64,000 nucleotides of DNA from Paenibacillus oralis (GTDB taxonomy: Bacteria > Bacillota > Bacilli > Paenibacillales > Paenibacillaceae). The stretch covers positions 3,430,304 to 3,494,303 of the forward strand of contig NZ_RRCN01000001.1 of assembly GCF_003863965.1 (NCBI RefSeq), written 5' to 3'. Both the position numbers and the translations under genes were made by a program. The notes under the pieces are model-generated. The model saw only the letters and a program-made list of their open reading frames with translations, was not told the origin of the DNA and made no database searches. The first letter of the stretch is position 1; each line of letters opens with the position of its first letter. Of this stretch, positions 45,601-54,131 are shown piece by piece.

Positions 45601-47917
45601 CGGTCATACGCATACGAAGCTGGACGCTCCGGAAATCGTGACCGACAGCGTCCATCAAACGCCGACCGTCATCGTTCAGGCGAACGAATGGGGCAAATAC
45701 CTCGGCCGGGTGGACCTGGTGTTCGATGAGCAAGGCCAGGTTTTGACGGGGCCGGGACAAACGTCGGGCAGCCTGGTTCCTGTGAACGGCCAGGTTGCCG
45801 AAGACGCCGCAGCGAAGACGATACTCGATCCTCTCAAGGCGGAGCTCGAAGAATTGAAGAAGCAGGTCATCGGGACGGCTGCGGTCGTTCTCGACGGTGA
45901 ACGCGTCAATGTGCGTTCCAAGGAAACGAACCTGGGCAATCTGATCGCCGATGGTATGCTGGCCAAAGCGCAGCAGCTCAAAGGGGCGCAAATTGCCATC
46001 ATGAACGGCGGCGGGATACGCGCTTCCATCGACCAAGGCGAGATTACGATGGGAGAGCTGCGGACGGTGATGCCGTTCGGCAACACGCTGTATGTGCTGG
46101 ACGTCACCGGGCAGCAGTTGAAGGATGGACTGGAGAACGGGATCAGCGGGGCCAAATTGACCGACCTTCCGGGGAAATTCCCGCAAATCGCCGGCATGAA
46201 GTTTAAGTGGGATCCCGCCCAGCCGGCAGGAAGCCGCGTCTTTGACGTACAGATCAAGCAAGGCGACACCTATGTTCCGTTAAATCTGTCTTCCACTTAC
46301 CGGCTTGCGACCAACAGCTTCGTGGCGAACGGCGGGGACGGCTACAGCTCCTTTGCCGCAGCGATCGCCGCCGGAGCCTATCACGAGGATCTCGGGTATC
46401 CCGATTACGAGATTTTTATCGAAAATATCGAGCAACTGGGAGGTACGGTCTCGCCGGTTGTGGAAGGCCGGATCGTCGAGCAGGCTAAGCCTAGCGGCGA
46501 TGGCAGCGGTGGAAATGGTGGCGGCAGCGGCGGCGGGAAGAGTTCGTCGGGCTCCAAAGGGACAATCAGTCCGGGAGCGTCCAACCCATCCGGAGAATCC
46601 TCCTCCGGAAATGCGGCGTATGAGCTTGTGAGCGATATGCTGCAGGTTGAAGTTACCCGTGGCGACGACGGCCAGACGGTGAATCAAGTTTCCGTCAAGC
46701 CGGATGTGTTGAAGACCGCCCTTGCGGCAGCCGCTTCAAGCAGCCAGAGCGAACTGGCGGTGGAGCTGACGGACCTCGGCGGAGGAACCGTGCTTTCCCT
46801 GCCTGCGGAAACACTCCTTTCGGTTAATAAGGAAGGGACTGAAAACAGCGAGGTAACGCTGGTCATCCGTACCGCGCTGGCTAGCTACAGACTTCCGCTT
46901 CAGGCGATCATCGCGGGCCATTACGGTCTAACCGGTTCCGATGCTTTAAGTTCATCAGGCTCAGGCGCTTCCATACAGATTTCCATTTTATCGGCCAAAA
47001 CGTCCGAACAAGCGGAGATTGCCAAGGCTGCCGCAAATCAAGGAGTAACCCTTACGGGTTCTGCGGCAGTTGAATTCAAAGTAGTGCTGCTCACCGTGGA
47101 CGGTCAGGAGCGGGAAATCACGGCTTTCGGGAATAATACGTACCTCAGCCGGACGATCCCTCTGCCGGCCGAAGTTGACAGCAACGCGGTTACGGCAGTC
47201 ATGTACGACAAAGCGGCCGGAAAACTTGTTTTCGTTCCCGCGGTTAAAGTCACGGTGGACGGCAAACCTGCTTTAGAGTTGAAGCGTCCGGGCAACAGCC
47301 TGTACACGCTGGTCAGCGGCAAAAAGCACCGGTTTGCCGATGTAAACGGGCACTGGGCGGAGCAAGCCGTCGATAAGCTGGCCTCCAAACTGCTTGTGGA
47401 AGGTGTGGGCGAAACCCGCTTCGAGCCCGGACGGGAAATGACGCGGGCGGAATTTACCGCGCTGCTTGTTCGCGGGCTGGGGTTGACCCCGACTCAAGAA
47501 GCGAACGTATTCAGTGATGTAGAGGCGGGTAATAGCCTGGCCGGCGAAATCGCGGCCGCGGTTGAATTCGGTCTCGTTACCCCGGATGCAACCGGCGCGT
47601 TTAAGCCGAACGAACGCATTACCCGGGCGGAGATGGCCGTCATGGTTGCGAAAGCGATGCGGCTGGTTAAGGACGGAAACGCGGATACGGATGGCGAGAT
47701 GTCTGCCGGAACAAGCGCCGATACCGCTTTGCTGGCCCGTTTCACGGACCGCTTGGCGATCCCGGACTGGGCCGCGGCAGACGTAGCCTGGCTGGTTGAG
47801 CAGGGGATCATGCAGGGCGACAATCGTGGCGCCTTTGCCCCGAACGGCCATACCACCCGCGCCCAGGCGGCCATCCTGCTGATGCGGATGCTGCAGGAGC
47901 TGCGGTTTATCGATTAA
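42614..47917 (+). CDS. S-layer-anchored 5'-nucleotidase/choice-of-anchor I fusion
   Basis: This 1,767-residue surface protein has a signal peptide (to about residue 31), a low-complexity stretch, a putative Ig domain (93-178, VGTPYSATIAVYGG), a choice-of-anchor I beta-propeller-like domain (about 195-690), a BIG2 domain (690-775), a metallophosphoesterase of the 5'-nucleotidase family (from 785, HTNDSHAHL; GNHEFDKG near 855; GGHTHTK), its C-terminal nucleotidase domain (1087-1300, MNGGGIRASID), a Gly/Ser linker, an uncharacterised domain, and three SLH repeats (about 1572, 1631 and 1706) for binding cell-wall polymer. It should dephosphorylate nucleotides or other phosphoesters outside the cell. 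The start is TTG, seven bases after GGGAGG. Confidence 0.93.
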   Translation: MKKRGSKTVSTFLAAALFISLAGPGGWAAAEESSPAAQPAPGLETAGGDGAGADTAQAEGNAAGTNAVRSVDAAGTGGSADQTLLAADDGLGISAQNLPQAVVGTPYSATIAVYGGEPPYGFAADGLPTGLALDAVTGMITGTPAAGTEGSYEIKVTLTDSAAEPGRAEAALQLTVAKAAAGQEPAPLEDTLQIRKIATYSVGTPNEDGGVAEIVKYNKDNGKFYLVNGSSEPPSIDIVPLAETGTLMKEKTVDVVSLAEKAGGFTFGDLTSLDINTATKRIAAAVQEADPAKAGKILVLDYEGNLLDEYEAGVQPDMVKYTSDGRYILTADEGEPREAGIDPEGSVTVVDTVEGQTRHVKFDDPSVIDDLVHIRGMADADGMITGSGSKEDAVFDLEPEYIALSSDETTAYVSLQENNAIAAIDIGKAKVLYVRGLGFKDLNDPDNALDLIEDQIINLENVPFKGMYMPDGIDAHTVGGKTYLFTANEGDATEWPGRTNVTKIKKLTSVDPDSEAGRFLQENGSRYGDVETASDMGADGVYLYGARSFSVWDADTMQQVYDSGNDFERVTAERLPDYFNSNHSKANFDKRSPKKGPEPEYVTVGQVGSKAFAFTGLERIGGVMVYDVTDPENPAFASYTNTRDFNAGLNTDTGPEGLEFVPATESPTGLPLLLTANEVSGTVAVLELEVTKVSLDKTSLTLTAGGAAEKLTATVTPAGGPAGSGEKVVWSSSDSSVVAVDADGTVTPVAAGQAVITALSEDGYGVAEAKVTVQSAQDGGDTWKLTVMHTNDSHAHLDDVARRAMLVKQIRAEGGDSLLLDAGDVFSGDLYFTKWQGLKDLEFMNLMGYDAMTFGNHEFDKGTGVLADFINKAQFPLVSSNIDFSKDGNIAPLVKSPANIDVSAPKTTEHAGVYPYVVLEAGGHKVGVFGLITEDTAVTSSPGKDVTFNEAVQAAEATVAAMEQDGLNIIIGLSHLGYARDQKLAAEVEGIDLIVGGHTHTKLDAPEIVTDSVHQTPTVIVQANEWGKYLGRVDLVFDEQGQVLTGPGQTSGSLVPVNGQVAEDAAAKTILDPLKAELEELKKQVIGTAAVVLDGERVNVRSKETNLGNLIADGMLAKAQQLKGAQIAIMNGGGIRASIDQGEITMGELRTVMPFGNTLYVLDVTGQQLKDGLENGISGAKLTDLPGKFPQIAGMKFKWDPAQPAGSRVFDVQIKQGDTYVPLNLSSTYRLATNSFVANGGDGYSSFAAAIAAGAYHEDLGYPDYEIFIENIEQLGGTVSPVVEGRIVEQAKPSGDGSGGNGGGSGGGKSSSGSKGTISPGASNPSGESSSGNAAYELVSDMLQVEVTRGDDGQTVNQVSVKPDVLKTALAAAASSSQSELAVELTDLGGGTVLSLPAETLLSVNKEGTENSEVTLVIRTALASYRLPLQAIIAGHYGLTGSDALSSSGSGASIQISILSAKTSEQAEIAKAAANQGVTLTGSAAVEFKVVLLTVDGQEREITAFGNNTYLSRTIPLPAEVDSNAVTAVMYDKAAGKLVFVPAVKVTVDGKPALELKRPGNSLYTLVSGKKHRFADVNGHWAEQAVDKLASKLLVEGVGETRFEPGREMTRAEFTALLVRGLGLTPTQEANVFSDVEAGNSLAGEIAAAVEFGLVTPDATGAFKPNERITRAEMAVMVAKAMRLVKDGNADTDGEMSAGTSADTALLARFTDRLAIPDWAAADVAWLVEQGIMQGDNRGAFAPNGHTTRAQAAILLMRMLQELRFID

Positions 47918-47934
47918 TGGTACTAAGCAATGAC

Positions 47935-47975
47935 AAAAAGGGATGCGGCTGTTCGTTCTGCCGCGTCCCTTTTTT
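47935..47975 (+). terminator. Intrinsic terminator
   Basis: AAAAAGGGATGCGGC pairs with GCCGCGTCCCTTTTTT around a 10-base loop, 18 bases after the nucleotidase stop. Confidence 0.9.
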
Positions 47976-47998
47976 GTTCACCATATAGAATCAGGGGG

Positions 47999-48183
47999 CT
48001 AAGGGACACCAGAGCCGTTATTTTCGAAAAAACGGAGGTTTGCAAAATGTAACGGACACAGAAGACCTTATTTACCTCAAATCGTCCTGGATGAACTGGT
48101 TTAGAGTGAAATAGGGTCGCTTGTGTCCGTTAGCCTGGGAAATACCCGGGAAATGGGCGGATAAGGTCACTGGTGTCCGTTAG
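47999..48183. repeat. Family B four-unit intergenic element, copy B3
   Basis: The units are plus (47999), plus (48049), minus (48106) and minus (48156), offsets 0, 50, 107 and 157, identical to B2. The last minus units end GTGTCCGTTAG. The spacer between the two minus units (GGGAAATACC) is similar to that of B2. It lies between convergent genes. Confidence 0.9.
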
Positions 48184-48212
48184 AGCCGCGTCGTCCAAAG
48201 TTTAGCCCCCAT

Positions 48213-49859
48213 CTACTTCACAAAATGGGATACCACAAATACCGCCGGGGAGTTCCAGTAGATCGTCACTTCATTGCCGGCGTAGCTGAGCTCGTCGTCG
48301 ATGAAGCAGGCGGCTGGCGCTTTGCCCTGCAGATGCTCCTGCATGCAGTCGTCGTTCAGCCCGCGGTTGGGGCCCCCGGACACCAGCCCGGGCACCGGCT
48401 CCTCCACGCCGTCGCCGACGGAAGGGCGGTGGTGCGGATGGCGGACCGCCCGGTGGCCAAAGCCGGTGACATAGCTGTAGTCCAGCACGTTGCGGCCGAG
48501 CAAATAGTGCACATGCTCCAGCGCCAGCGCCTGGTAGCGGGCTTCGCCGCTAACCTTTGCGGCGATCAGCAGCAGCATCGCCCGGTTCAGCAGCACCATG
48601 TTGCTGCCCCAAATATAGTCCTCCGGCCGCAGCGAAGTCAGATAACCGTCCTCGGCGCAGCGCCGGGCCAGCCTTTCGGCCACTCCAAGCAAACCGGCCT
48701 CCAGCGAAGCGTGGAGCGTACCGTCAGCTTTCGCTTTTTCGCCGAACAAGTAGGCGATCGTGCCGTAACCGCCCATATCCGCCCAGCCCAGTTCGTATTT
48801 CGGAAAAGTTTCCGCCGCCAGCTTCCGGAACGCCTCGTGATAGACCGCTTCCCCCGTCGTCCGGAACAGCTCGCCGGCGGCCCAGTATCGCTCGTCGAGG
48901 TCGACCGGGTCCCCGTATTCGCCCGTGGCGATGTCGGCCGGGTTTTTGAAGCCGGGGTTTTCCGGCGAAGCGGGATGCCCCTCCAGCCACTCCCAGGCCC
49001 GCTCCGCCGCGGCCAGGCAGCGGCTGGCGAACGCCTCATCGAACGGCCGGTACACCCGGGCCGCCAGCGCCATAACCCCGGCGAAGCAGCCGGTTGCCGC
49101 GGCGGAGACGGGCATAAAATACAGCTCCGCGCGGTCATCCTCGGGCATAACGTCCAGCGCCGGAAATTGCTTTGTCGTGAGCTTATGAAACGCTCCGCCC
49201 GTGCGCTCGTCCTGCATTTTCAGCAGCCACTCGAGCTCGTAGCGGCATTCGTGCAGGACATCCGGCGCCAGGCCGTCCGTCTCCGGCAGCGGAACCGGCC
49301 TCTGGAACGCCTGCGGCGCAAATTCGTACGCCAGCAGCAGATCGGCGGCCGCCTTGGCCCCCGGTCCGGTGTATTTGCCGTAATCACCGGCGTCATGCCA
49401 GCCGCCGGAGCTGCCGTGCTTCCGGTCCGGCTCGCCGTAAACGATGCCTTCCGCCGTATGGCAGGCGGCATGTTTCCACGGACCGGCATACGGCTCCTCC
49501 AGTTCCATGCCGCAGCGGAAGTAATAAAAAGATTTGAGCAGACCGGTATGAAGTTCTGCATACGGATTGTTGGCGATAGCAAACGAAGCGGACGTTTCCC
49601 CATGCAACCTTACAAAATAGCCGCCTTCCTCCGTACAAGCGGTAAAATCCCCGCGGCTGACAGTGATCCCCGATGCTTCATCATACACCGGCAACTCGGT
49701 TTCCCCTCGATAAACAATACGCCCATCCGCTTCCCGGACGATCTCAAACGTCCCGCCTTCGCCTGTACAAATGAAGGTCTTACGCGCGTCCGGCGGATAC
49801 CCGATCTGATTCACCGTGATGCCCCGCGTCGCCATACTGTTCCCAGCAGGTTCATTCAT
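48213..49859 (-). CDS. Glycoside hydrolase family 9 enzyme, cytoplasmic
   Basis: This is a 548-residue GH9 enzyme with an N-terminal Ig-like CelD_N domain (about 10-95, VNQIGYPPDARKTF) and an (alpha/alpha)6 catalytic domain. Signature regions are GGWHDAGDYGKYTGPG (catalytic base Asp), VTGFGHRAVRHPHHRPS, and the acid Glu in ELSYAGNEVTIYWNSPAV. It has no signal peptide, so it should cut imported beta-glucan oligosaccharides rather than cellulose. The ATG at 49859 is eight bases after AGGAGG. No transporter adjoins it directly. Confidence 0.93.
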   Translation of the reverse strand: MNEPAGNSMATRGITVNQIGYPPDARKTFICTGEGGTFEIVREADGRIVYRGETELPVYDEASGITVSRGDFTACTEEGGYFVRLHGETSASFAIANNPYAELHTGLLKSFYYFRCGMELEEPYAGPWKHAACHTAEGIVYGEPDRKHGSSGGWHDAGDYGKYTGPGAKAAADLLLAYEFAPQAFQRPVPLPETDGLAPDVLHECRYELEWLLKMQDERTGGAFHKLTTKQFPALDVMPEDDRAELYFMPVSAAATGCFAGVMALAARVYRPFDEAFASRCLAAAERAWEWLEGHPASPENPGFKNPADIATGEYGDPVDLDERYWAAGELFRTTGEAVYHEAFRKLAAETFPKYELGWADMGGYGTIAYLFGEKAKADGTLHASLEAGLLGVAERLARRCAEDGYLTSLRPEDYIWGSNMVLLNRAMLLLIAAKVSGEARYQALALEHVHYLLGRNVLDYSYVTGFGHRAVRHPHHRPSVGDGVEEPVPGLVSGGPNRGLNDDCMQEHLQGKAPAACFIDDELSYAGNEVTIYWNSPAVFVVSHFVK

Positions 49860-49882
49860 CAAAATCCCCTCCTAAACAAGGT

Positions 49883-50051
49883 AGTTTAAAAGTCAACTTT
49901 TGATCACGAAGCAGGTCAAGAAGTGGATTCGACATCGAATCTTGAATTCAGCCGGGCCTTCCGTTGCTCACGTACCCAAAACGTACGCTCCGCTCCTTAC
50001 GTCCCTAGCTTCATCCAACCTTCTCGGTGCTGAAAAGCCGACTTTTAAACT
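49883..50051. repeat. 169-bp segment bounded by a 12-bp inverted repeat
   Basis: AGTTTAAAAGTC (49883) and GACTTTTAAACT (50040) bound a segment between the divergent GH9 and ger genes. The segment has no stop in the ger reading frame, yet its translation does not resemble GerA proteins. It may be a small non-autonomous mobile element or a large hairpin. Confidence 0.55.
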
Positions 50052-50199
50052 TGCATTTGATCGTAATCGCTTTCACTCATCTATCCCCATATTTGCATGG
50101 CCCGTGAATCTTGGCAAGGCTACAAAAAGCTGCAATCATGAATATTTTGCAAATTTTGGAATGAAACTAATCGGGATTACGTATGCGGAGGTGCCGGGG

Positions 50200-51717
50200 A
50201 TGAGCAATGACACGCCAATATTAAAAGAGCTGGCCCATAACGAGCAGCAACTGCGCCAGTCGTTTGACCGCTGCTCCGACATCGTGTTCCGTCCGGTTTC
50301 CGTACACGGTGCAGAAGTCATGTTATTGATCTATACGGAAGGAATGACGGATACCCAGTTGCTGGATCAGATTTTGCTTCGCCTCTGGCTGAATGAGGGG
50401 GAGGCGGAGCGGCTTCCCAAGCGGGAAGAATTCGGGAGGTTTGTCGAGGACACGCTGGTGGCTGCCGCCGGGGTCCGAAAGACTTCCCAATACGCTGCCC
50501 TGATCGAGGGGGTGCTGGAAGGGGAGACGGCGATTCTGTTCGAAGGGCAGAGCTACGCGCTGCTTGCCAACTTAACCAAAATGGAGCAGCGGGGCATCGA
50601 GGAGCCTCCTTCCGAAAAGGTGGTGCGTGGACCGCGGGACGCTTTTACGGAAACGATTAGCGTCAACACGTCCTTGCTGCGCCGAAGAATCCACAGCCCC
50701 AGCCTTAAGATGGAGTCGATGTCGATCGGCCAACTGACGGGGACCGAAGTGAAGCTGATTTACATGGAGGACGTTGCCAAGCCGTCGCTGGTTGAAGAAG
50801 TCCGGAAACGTCTGGGCAAAATCCGCATCGATGCGCTAAACGGCTCCGGGATTTTGGAGGAATTGATCGAAGAGCAGCCCTTCTCCCCGTTTCCGGAAAT
50901 TCAAAATACGGAACGGCCCGATGTGGCCGCAGGGTCGCTGCTGGAGGGCAAAGTCGTTATTTTGATGGAAAACAGCCCATTTGCCTTGATTTGTCCCATG
51001 ACTTACTGGTCGGGTTTACAGTCGCCCGAAGATTATCACGAACGTTTTATCTACACCACCTTTGTTCGCTGGGTCCGTTATATTTTTGTCCATACTTCCT
51101 TGCTGCTGCCTTCCCTTTACGTTGCGCTGACAACGTTTCATCCGCAAGTGCTGCCGACATCCCTGCTGGTCAGCGTAGCTTCGGCGCGGGAAGGCGTGCC
51201 GTTTCCGGCGGTGTTTGAGGCGCTGCTGATGGAATTCCTTTTCGAGGGGCTCAGGGAAGCGGGGATTCGCCTCCCGAACCAAATTGGATCGGCGGTAAGC
51301 ATCGCCGGAACCTTGGTCATCGGTGAAGCGGCTGTTCAAGCCGGAATCATCTCGGCGCCAATGGTCATTATTGTGGCGACCACGGGAATCGCTTCCTTTG
51401 CGTTTCCCCGTTATAACCTGGGAACCGCCTACCGGATGCTGCGCTTTCCGCTGTTGATTGTTTCGGGGGCGTTTGGTTTTTACGGGATCGTGTTGTTTAT
51501 TACCGCATTGACGATCCATTTGGTATGCCTCAATTCTTTTGGCGTCCCTTATATGACCCCGCTTGGTCCCGGCACCGTTTCCCGGGAAAGCCCCGACGAT
51601 GTGCTGGTGCGGGGACCAACCTGGAAAATGCGCAAGACGCAGCGGCATTACCTAACGAGAGCGAGCAAGGACCCTATGCCGGGCGCAAACGATGCGGGAA
51701 AGAAAAACAAGGAGTGA
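50200..51717 (+). CDS. Spore germinant receptor subunit A (GerA family)
   Basis: This is a 505-residue A subunit of a GerA-type germinant receptor in the spore inner membrane. Two N-terminal soluble domains (to about 290) with EEPPSEKVVRGPRDAFTETI are followed by four to five helices; VALTTFHPQVLPTSLLVSVA and FEGLREAGIRLPNQIG are typical. The frame is open back to 49900, but ATG 50200 with GGAGGTG six bases upstream gives the normal family length and N-terminus. It is first in an A-C-B operon. The germinant is not predictable. Confidence 0.93.
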   Translation: MSNDTPILKELAHNEQQLRQSFDRCSDIVFRPVSVHGAEVMLLIYTEGMTDTQLLDQILLRLWLNEGEAERLPKREEFGRFVEDTLVAAAGVRKTSQYAALIEGVLEGETAILFEGQSYALLANLTKMEQRGIEEPPSEKVVRGPRDAFTETISVNTSLLRRRIHSPSLKMESMSIGQLTGTEVKLIYMEDVAKPSLVEEVRKRLGKIRIDALNGSGILEELIEEQPFSPFPEIQNTERPDVAAGSLLEGKVVILMENSPFALICPMTYWSGLQSPEDYHERFIYTTFVRWVRYIFVHTSLLLPSLYVALTTFHPQVLPTSLLVSVASAREGVPFPAVFEALLMEFLFEGLREAGIRLPNQIGSAVSIAGTLVIGEAAVQAGIISAPMVIIVATTGIASFAFPRYNLGTAYRMLRFPLLIVSGAFGFYGIVLFITALTIHLVCLNSFGVPYMTPLGPGTVSRESPDDVLVRGPTWKMRKTQRHYLTRASKDPMPGANDAGKKNKE

Positions 51718-51724
51718 AACCATC

Positions 51725-52936
51725 ATGCGTTTGAAGCTGGGGACGGCTTTTTTGGCTTGCGTGCTGCTGACGACCGGCTGCTGGGACCGGCAGGAAATGA
51801 ATGACCGGGCGATCATTTTGGGCTGGGGGATGGATCTGAACGGGGATGGGAGGTACGTTGCCACGGCCAATATCGTCGTTCCCGGGGGTACAAAGTCAGG
51901 AGGGACCGAGGGCGGGAAAAACCAGTATCTCATCGAGACCTCCTATGGCACTAGCGATGGCGATGCCGGTCAAAATATGCAAAAAAAGCTGCCCCGCGTC
52001 ATCTTCGCCAGCCACCGGAGGAACGTGTTTATCGGCGAGGCGCTGGCCAGGCACGGGATCGCGAAAGTGCTTGATGAATATGCCCGCAATCCGCTGGTCA
52101 GACTGCGGACGAATATTTTTGTCGTAAAGGGAGGAACGGCCCAAGAAGCCATGAATCTAAGCAGCCGGCTGGAAAAAAACCCGACGATCAGCGTGCAAAA
52201 AATCCAGGAGGTGATGGGCGCTCCGGTGAGCCGTTCTTTGCTCGACTTTTTTATCATGGCGAATGGAGCGTCGGGAGGCAGTGTGATACCGATCGTGGAA
52301 ATCGTCTCACCCGCGCAAACGGCAAAGACAAACGAGAATGCGGGCAATGCTGCCGGTTCGGAATTGGCGCTGACGGGCTCGGCGGTATTCGACCGCAATC
52401 TGAAATTGAAAGGTTATTTGGGTCATGACAACTTTTGGGTTCGTTTATGGCTCACGGGAAAACTTGACCATCGTGTGTTTACGATCCGGATGGGGAAGAA
52501 GCACGAGACGATAACGATTCCCGCAATGAGGTTCAAAAGCCGGATTGTGCCGGAGATCGCCGGCGAAAAGGTCAGCTTTAAAGTTTGGCTTAGCGGGGAA
52601 GGTGAAATCAACGAAAGCAACGCAAACCTGGATTTGTCCAAGCCGGACAACGTCAAAAAGGTGGAGGATGAGCTGAACCGCCGGTTGACGGAAAAGGTGG
52701 AGCAGACGGTGGCCCTGGTGCAGAAGCAGTATAAGGCGGATATTTTTGAATTGGGAGAGACGCTGCATCGCAAACACCCTTACGTTTGGAAAAGGATGAA
52801 AAAGGATTGGGATAAGCAGTTCGAAAACGTGGACATTGAATTTCAGGTACATATGAAAATATCTGGCACGGGGCTCACGGGAAAATCCCTGGTTCCTGGT
52901 GTGGAGGACAAGGATAACGGTGCGAATCAGCAATAG
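51725..52936 (+). CDS. Spore germinant receptor lipoprotein subunit C (Ger(x)C)
   Basis: This is a 403-residue Ger(x)C lipoprotein with lipobox LTTGCWDRQE (Cys at about 18), where CWD is the family hallmark. Conserved segments include FIGEALARHGIAKVLDEYAR and the C-terminal region with YKADIFELGETLHRKHP. ATG 51725 is ten bases after AAGGAG; an earlier ATG at 51692 overlaps subunit A. The end overlaps the start of subunit B. Confidence 0.93.
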   Translation: MRLKLGTAFLACVLLTTGCWDRQEMNDRAIILGWGMDLNGDGRYVATANIVVPGGTKSGGTEGGKNQYLIETSYGTSDGDAGQNMQKKLPRVIFASHRRNVFIGEALARHGIAKVLDEYARNPLVRLRTNIFVVKGGTAQEAMNLSSRLEKNPTISVQKIQEVMGAPVSRSLLDFFIMANGASGGSVIPIVEIVSPAQTAKTNENAGNAAGSELALTGSAVFDRNLKLKGYLGHDNFWVRLWLTGKLDHRVFTIRMGKKHETITIPAMRFKSRIVPEIAGEKVSFKVWLSGEGEINESNANLDLSKPDNVKKVEDELNRRLTEKVEQTVALVQKQYKADIFELGETLHRKHPYVWKRMKKDWDKQFENVDIEFQVHMKISGTGLTGKSLVPGVEDKDNGANQQ

Positions 52937-54017
52937 ACAGCTCTTCTGGCTTGTATGGATGTTTGAATTGGGGATAAACTTGTTGATTTCTTTGAACTTT
53001 GCCATCACCGACGCCAAGCAGGATGTCTGGATTTCCATGATGATCGCCTGGTTGGCCGCAATGCTGATCGCGTATCTGGCATTTAAAGTCAGCCGGTTAT
53101 TTCCCGGCCAGACGTTGCTCCAGTTCAGCATTTCGATATTGGGCAAGTGGCCGGGCAAGCTCGTGGGACTTCTGTACCTGCTTCAATGGCATTGGGTGAT
53201 GGGGATCATTTTGCGCGAACAGTTTAGCTTTATCCGGCTTAGTATGCTGCAGAAAACGCCGGACCTAGTCATTGCGGTCAGTTTTTTGGCGATCGCCGTT
53301 TACGCGGTCCGCAGAGGCGGAATTGTGGGCATCGGCCGTTTCAGCGAGCTTTGGGGTCCTGTGCTGCTGTTTGTTCTGGTCCTAACCTTCGCGCTGTCGA
53401 TGCGTAATTTGAACTGGGGCGCCATGCTTCCGGTTTATGCCGATACGGAGGCGCTTGCCATTCTGAAGGGCAGTCTGACGCCGATGTCCCTGCTCGGCGA
53501 AATCGCGTTCATTACGATGCTGTTCGCTTTCCTGGAAGAACCGGATCGGAATGCCCTGCGCAACGTGTGGCTGGGGGTATCGATTGCTTCGTTAATCTTG
53601 GCGATCGGGGCGGTCTGGGTGATTATGACCTTTGGTCCGGCATTGTCGTCCAAAATCCAGTTCCCGTTTTTCGAAATGGTCAAGCTGGTTTATCTGATGG
53701 AATTCATTCAGAATATGGATATTTTTCTGGTGGCGATCTGGCTGATCAGCGTGTTTATCAAGCTGACCGTTTATTTGTTTATCGCCAGCTACGGAACGGC
53801 CCAATGGATCGGCAAACCGGCAAGCTGGAGAAACTGCATATGGTTCGCGGCCGCGGTCACGCTGGCCGTTTGTATGGCCGTCGTTCGCTTGAACCCCTCA
53901 TCCAGGATGCTGCTGACAGAGGTGTGGATCAACTATGTGCTGCCGATTCATTTTTTTGCCATCCCCTTACTGCTTCTTCTTGTGGGTATATTCAGAAAGA
54001 ACAGAAAAAAGGGGTGA
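52920..54017 (+). CDS. Spore germinant receptor permease subunit B
   Basis: This is a 365-residue GerB-type protein of the APC transporter superfamily with ten helices, which together with the A and C subunits forms the receptor and is thought to bind the germinant. The start is placed at GTG 52920 (MRISNRQLFWLVWMF) after AAGGA; GTG 52899 is the other candidate. The gene overlaps the C subunit by 17 bases. Confidence 0.9.
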   Translation: MRISNRQLFWLVWMFELGINLLISLNFAITDAKQDVWISMMIAWLAAMLIAYLAFKVSRLFPGQTLLQFSISILGKWPGKLVGLLYLLQWHWVMGIILREQFSFIRLSMLQKTPDLVIAVSFLAIAVYAVRRGGIVGIGRFSELWGPVLLFVLVLTFALSMRNLNWGAMLPVYADTEALAILKGSLTPMSLLGEIAFITMLFAFLEEPDRNALRNVWLGVSIASLILAIGAVWVIMTFGPALSSKIQFPFFEMVKLVYLMEFIQNMDIFLVAIWLISVFIKLTVYLFIASYGTAQWIGKPASWRNCIWFAAAVTLAVCMAVVRLNPSSRMLLTEVWINYVLPIHFFAIPLLLLLVGIFRKNRKKG

Positions 54018-54054
54018 ATCGTGAGCCAAACCCTCGACTCTTCCATATTAGTAT

Positions 54055-54076
54055 GTTATCATGAGAGTCTGATAAC
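54055..54076. promoter_or_regulatory. Operator-like inverted repeat
   Basis: GTTATCA and TGATAAC are separated by 8 bases, 56 bases before the amino-acid binding-protein gene. It may bind a regulator of that operon; no regulator gene is adjacent. Confidence 0.45.
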
Positions 54077-54131
54077 GTATTAACGAACTAAAGCATTCGC
54101 TAGATTTGCTAATTTATTGGGGGAGAGTCAT

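Noticed and set aside
44888..46261. 457-codon minus-strand frame inside the nucleotidase gene
   Set aside because: The plus strand encodes the conserved metallophosphoesterase; the antisense translation has no family features.
48225..49889. 554-codon open frame opposite GH9
   Set aside because: It shadows a clear GH9 gene and its translation has no recognisable domain.
49900..50199. N-terminal extension of the GerA-type protein
   Set aside because: The extra 100 residues are not GerA-like and overlap the inverted-repeat segment; ATG 50200 has a good ribosome site and gives normal length.
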